Assembly: GCF_026810505.1 (NCBI RefSeq)
Contig: NZ_CP101750.1
Location: 3,625,254 to 3,689,253, forward strand
From: Streptomyces sp. Je 1-369
GTDB taxonomy: Bacteria; Actinomycetota; Actinomycetes; Streptomycetales; Streptomycetaceae
Direction: 5' to 3'
DNA length: 64,000 bases
Shown piece by piece: positions 61,285 to 64,000 of the stretch. Position numbers and translations under genes: made by a program. Each line of letters begins with the position of its first letter. The stretch's first letter is position 1. Below the pieces are notes generated by a model. It was given only the letters and a program-made list of their open reading frames with translations, was not told the DNA's origin and did no database searches.

Positions 61285-64000
61285 CTACAGCAGCCCGTCC
61301 CACATCTGCTCCAAGAGCACGGACCACCAGCTCTCCGGCGACGCGAGCGCCGCCGGGTCGAGCGCGGCCAGCTGGTTCTGGAAGTCGACGGTCCAGCGGC
61401 CCGCCTGCTCCTGGTTGAGCCCGAACCGCAGCCGCCACATCCGGCCGAGCAGCGCCATGCAGCGCGCGAACTCGGGCAGCCCCGTGTTCACGAACTGCGG
61501 CGGCACGGGGGCTCCGCCGGGACCGGCCTCCACCGGCACCGCCACGATGTTCGCCGTGCCGTACTGCACGCACAGCGCACGACCGAAGTCGCTGCCCATC
61601 ACCAGGTACGACCCCGCGTCGGACGCGGGCTGCACGCCCCGCTCCTGCGCGAGCTCCGCCAGCGTCGGCACGGGGCGGCCCGGCTGGGCCTGCGCCCAGA
61701 AGAACGGCCCGAAGTCGACGGGCAGGCCCGCCACGACGAGGGTGTGCGCCACGATGTCCGGCACGCCCTGCCGCGACACGGCCCGCTGGTCGAACCGGAA
61801 GATGCCGGGCCCGAAGGCCGCGGCCAGCTCCTGCGCGACGCCCTCCGGCGGGATCGGCTGCGCGGGCGGCATCTGCTGGAGCGGGGCACGCACGGGGGCG
61901 GGCCTCGCGGGGCCGTCCGCGACCTGGTGCAGCTCGCCCTGGTGGGCGAGGAGCTGCTGCACGCCCTGCTGGCGGGACGCGTGGTCCCTGCCGTACGGGG
62001 CGATCGACGTGATCCGCGCCTGCGGCCAGGTCTCCCGGATCATCCGCGCGCAGTACGCGCCGGGCAGCTCGCAGGACTCCAGCTCGGTGTGGAGCTCGAG
62101 CACCTGCTGCGGCGGCACGTTCATGCCGCGCAGCTCGTGCAGGATCTGCCACTCCGGGTGCGGCGTACCGGGCGCGGACCGCCGGATGAGCTGCTGCTCG
62201 GACCCGTCGGCGGCACGGTAACGCAGCACGGCCTGGTAGCCGGGGCCGACGGTGGGCTGGCCGGTGGGGGGGTGGGGGTAGCCGTAGGGCTGGGGGGCGG
62301 CGGGCATGCCGGGGGCGCCGGGGCCTCCGGGGTTGGCGGGCATGCCGGGGCCTCCAGGGCCGCCTGGCATTCCGGGGGCGTGCTGGCCCGGGGCGGGGGG
62401 TGGGGGCATGCCGGGGGCGCCGGGGCCGCCGACCGCGGGTCCGGCCAGCATCGTCGCTGCGTGGTGGACGCCGCCGCCGGGGGGCGGGGTACCGGGGGCG
62501 CCAGGAGCGCCCGGGGCGCCGGGCGGACCGGGGGGCTGCGGAGCACCAGGCGCACCAGGGGCGCCGGGAGGGCCGGGAGGCTGCGGGGCACCCGGGGCGC
62601 CGGGCGGCTTCAGGCCGCCGCCCATGCTCGGGTCGGCCAGCATCGTCGCGGCGTGGTGCACACCACCGGGAGGCGTACCCGGAGCGCCGGGCGGACCGGG
62701 AGGCTGCGGAGCCCCGGGCGCACCGGGCGCACCGGGCGGGCCGGGCGGCTGGGGCGCGCCCGGGGGCGTACCCGGAGCGCCAGGAGCCCCTGGCGCACCC
62801 GGCGGCTTCAGGCCGCCGCCCATGCTCGGGTCGGCCAGCATCGTCGCCGCGTGGTGCACACCACCGGGAGGCGTACCCGGAGCGGCGGGTGCCGCGGGCG
62901 CGGCGGGCGGCTTCGGGCCGTCCGGGCCCAGCGAGGAGACGAGCTGTGTCGGTACGTAGCCTCCGGCAGGCGTACCGGGAGCGCCGGGCCCGGAGGGCGG
63001 CGGCGTGCTCGCGCTCGCCTTGCTCGTGGCGGCGGCCGCGATGTCCCCGGCCCCGGGCACGGCGGGCGGCTGCGGATACCCGTACGCGGAGGAGTCAGGG
63101 GCACCGGGCGGAGGCGTCGGCGAACCGGCGGGGGGCTGCGGCGCGTTCGGCGACTGCGCGGCGGGAGCGCCGGACGGCGGAGGGAGAGGCGCCGACGAAC
63201 CGGCAGGCGGGTACGGCGCGTTCGGCGACTGCCCTGCGGGCGCGCCCGACGGCGGAGGCAGCGGCGCGGGTGAACCGACCGGCGGCTGCGGCGCGTTCGG
63301 CGACTGCGCCGTGGGGCCACCCGGGGCGCCGGACGGCGGGGGCAGGGGCGTCGAAGGACCGGCCGGCGGCGGCCCGGCGGGCGCACCCGGAGCGGGGCTG
63401 CTCGGCGTCGGGCTGCCCGGCGTCGGGTTGCTCAGCGCGGGCGCGATCGCCGTCGCCGGCAACTGGCTGCCCCCGTGCATCAGCGCCGTCTTGGCGTCGG
63501 GCGTGGCGGCCGGAGGCGGCGTCTCGTCCTCGTCCAGGCCGGTCAGCTGCGGCGCGAACACCGTTGCGGGCAGCGGCACCGAATGGTCCTCGCCCGCATC
63601 GGCGTTGGTGTCCGTACCGGCCCACGGGGTCGCGTCCGCGGGCACGCCCGCCGACGTCGCGGGCAGGTCGTCGTCGAACTCGGCCACGGGCTCGGGCAGG
63701 GGCTCCGACACGGCGTCCTCCGCCGACCCCCCGGCCACAGGCCACGGCGTACCGCCCCCGGGCGCGGCGGGCGCGGCCGGAGCCTCAGGCCCGGCAGGCG
63801 CAAAGGGCGCAGCCGGACCTTCAGGAGCCGCAGGCGAAGCAGGCGCAGCAGGCGCAGTCTCGGACGCGGCGGGAGCAAAGGGCTCAGCGGGCGCACCCGG
63901 AGCCTCGGACGCGGCAGGCGCACCCGGCACACCCGGGACCTCGGGCGCGGCAGGCCCACCCGGAGCACCCGGAGCCTCGGGTGCACCCGGCGCCACCGAA
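61285..64000 (-). CDS. Pro/Gly/Ala-rich protein with deaminase-like and SUKH-4 domains (5' end outside)
   Basis: At least 905 residues; the frame is open at the right edge. The visible N-terminal 570 residues are low complexity, rich in Pro, Ala and Gly, with collagen-like G-A-P-G-A-P runs. A module 'GGVHHAATMLADPSMGGG' is repeated three times, with a fourth 'HHAATMLAGPAVGG'. From about 62250 down, 'RYRAADGSEQQLIRRSAPG' and 'TPHPEWQILHELRGMNVP' (H-P-E) with 'CELPGAYCARMIRETWPQA' (C-x6-C) fit the XOO_2897-type nucleic-acid deaminase-like fold. The C-terminal about 200 residues (ending 'SWWSVLLEQMWDGLL') fit SUKH-4 immunity-like domains. It may be an effector-immunity fusion or a defence protein. 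Confidence 0.75.
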   Translation of the reverse strand, partial: SVAPGAPEAPGAPGGPAAPEVPGVPGAPAASEAPGAPAEPFAPAASETAPAAPASPAAPEGPAAPFAPAGPEAPAAPAAPGGGTPWPVAGGSAEDAVSEPLPEPVAEFDDDLPATSAGVPADATPWAGTDTNADAGEDHSVPLPATVFAPQLTGLDEDETPPPAATPDAKTALMHGGSQLPATAIAPALSNPTPGSPTPSSPAPGAPAGPPPAGPSTPLPPPSGAPGGPTAQSPNAPQPPVGSPAPLPPPSGAPAGQSPNAPYPPAGSSAPLPPPSGAPAAQSPNAPQPPAGSPTPPPGAPDSSAYGYPQPPAVPGAGDIAAAATSKASASTPPPSGPGAPGTPAGGYVPTQLVSSLGPDGPKPPAAPAAPAAPGTPPGGVHHAATMLADPSMGGGLKPPGAPGAPGAPGTPPGAPQPPGPPGAPGAPGAPQPPGPPGAPGTPPGGVHHAATMLADPSMGGGLKPPGAPGAPQPPGPPGAPGAPGAPQPPGPPGAPGAPGAPGTPPPGGGVHHAATMLAGPAVGGPGAPGMPPPPAPGQHAPGMPGGPGGPGMPANPGGPGAPGMPAAPQPYGYPHPPTGQPTVGPGYQAVLRYRAADGSEQQLIRRSAPGTPHPEWQILHELRGMNVPPQQVLELHTELESCELPGAYCARMIRETWPQARITSIAPYGRDHASRQQGVQQLLAHQGELHQVADGPARPAPVRAPLQQMPPAQPIPPEGVAQELAAAFGPGIFRFDQRAVSRQGVPDIVAHTLVVAGLPVDFGPFFWAQAQPGRPVPTLAELAQERGVQPASDAGSYLVMGSDFGRALCVQYGTANIVAVPVEAGPGGAPVPPQFVNTGLPEFARCMALLGRMWRLRFGLNQEQAGRWTVDFQNQLAALDPAALASPESWWSVLLEQMWDGLL

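Noticed and set aside
62430..62930. Periodic repeats that might be a CRISPR or minisatellite array
   Set aside because: They are in frame, encode Gly-Ala-Pro and H-H-A-A-T-M-L-A modules, and have no constant-length spacers.

Overview
The window is a high-GC actinomycete chromosome segment, almost certainly Streptomyces. Third codon positions are nearly all G or C, GTG and TTG starts are common, and the gene set is typical of the genus: enolase beside a DivIC-type septum protein, two resuscitation-promoting factors, the bldA leucyl tRNA, WhiJ/DUF397 regulators and SigE-type ECF sigma factors. From memory, the order of the core genes (cbs, thiolase, ABC pair, cfa, ndh, ppx, DUF501, divIC, eno, rpfA, rpfC, P450, mazG, kinase, mfd, ABC pair) matches the central chromosome of S. 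coelicolor. I could not align it here.

Layout. 0-4 kb: the end of an NCS1 permease, a small membrane protein, cystathionine beta-synthase and a GDSL esterase. 4.2-8.2 kb: an accessory locus with a lipoprotein, a decayed secreted-protein gene, a WXG100-like protein, a type VII-type effector-like protein and two partner proteins. 8.2-10.2 kb: a WhiJ/AbaA-like regulatory locus (ATPase, HTH, two DUF397) containing a large inverted-repeat RNA-like element. 10.5-14.7 kb: thiolase, small proteins and a Bax-inhibitor homologue. 14.87-14.95 kb: bldA. 15.4-21.8 kb: a MacB-like ABC pair, a cyclopropane-fatty-acid synthase-type methyltransferase and a type II NADH dehydrogenase. 21.8-25.0 kb: an insertion-like patch of gene fragments and small accessory genes. 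It is bounded on the ppx side by an imperfect direct repeat. 25.0-34.3 kb: ppx, DUF501, divIC, eno, rpfA (behind a c-di-AMP ydaO-type riboswitch), rpfC, P450, MazG and a SurA-like lipoprotein. 34.4-43.6 kb: a Ser/Thr kinase, a methylase-like protein, lipoproteins, GNAT, HNH, MOSC and SnoaL-like proteins. 43.7-53.5 kb: mfd, an ECF sigma factor with its membrane partner, DUF2079, and a second inverted ABC pair. 53.9-57.7 kb: an MFS exporter, DUF485 and a solute symporter. 57.8-60.1 kb: a secreted Hint-domain polymorphic toxin with a probable immunity gene. 60.1-64 kb: a DivIVA-like coiled-coil protein and a Pro/Gly-rich deaminase-SUKH protein that runs off the right edge.

Themes. Three separate loci (4-8, 58-60 and 61-64 kb) look like inter-bacterial conflict or secreted-effector systems. 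The effector-like gene at 5.4 kb has one in-frame TTA codon, and the only tRNA in the window is bldA, which reads TTA. This suggests developmental control of that locus. The least explained structures are short tandem repeats locked to stop codons (7-bp and 20-bp periods), the three-way-junction-like element at 9.87-9.96 kb, the direct repeat at the ppx 3' end, and a recurring TACT-N4-(A/G)GTA palindrome upstream of three unrelated genes.
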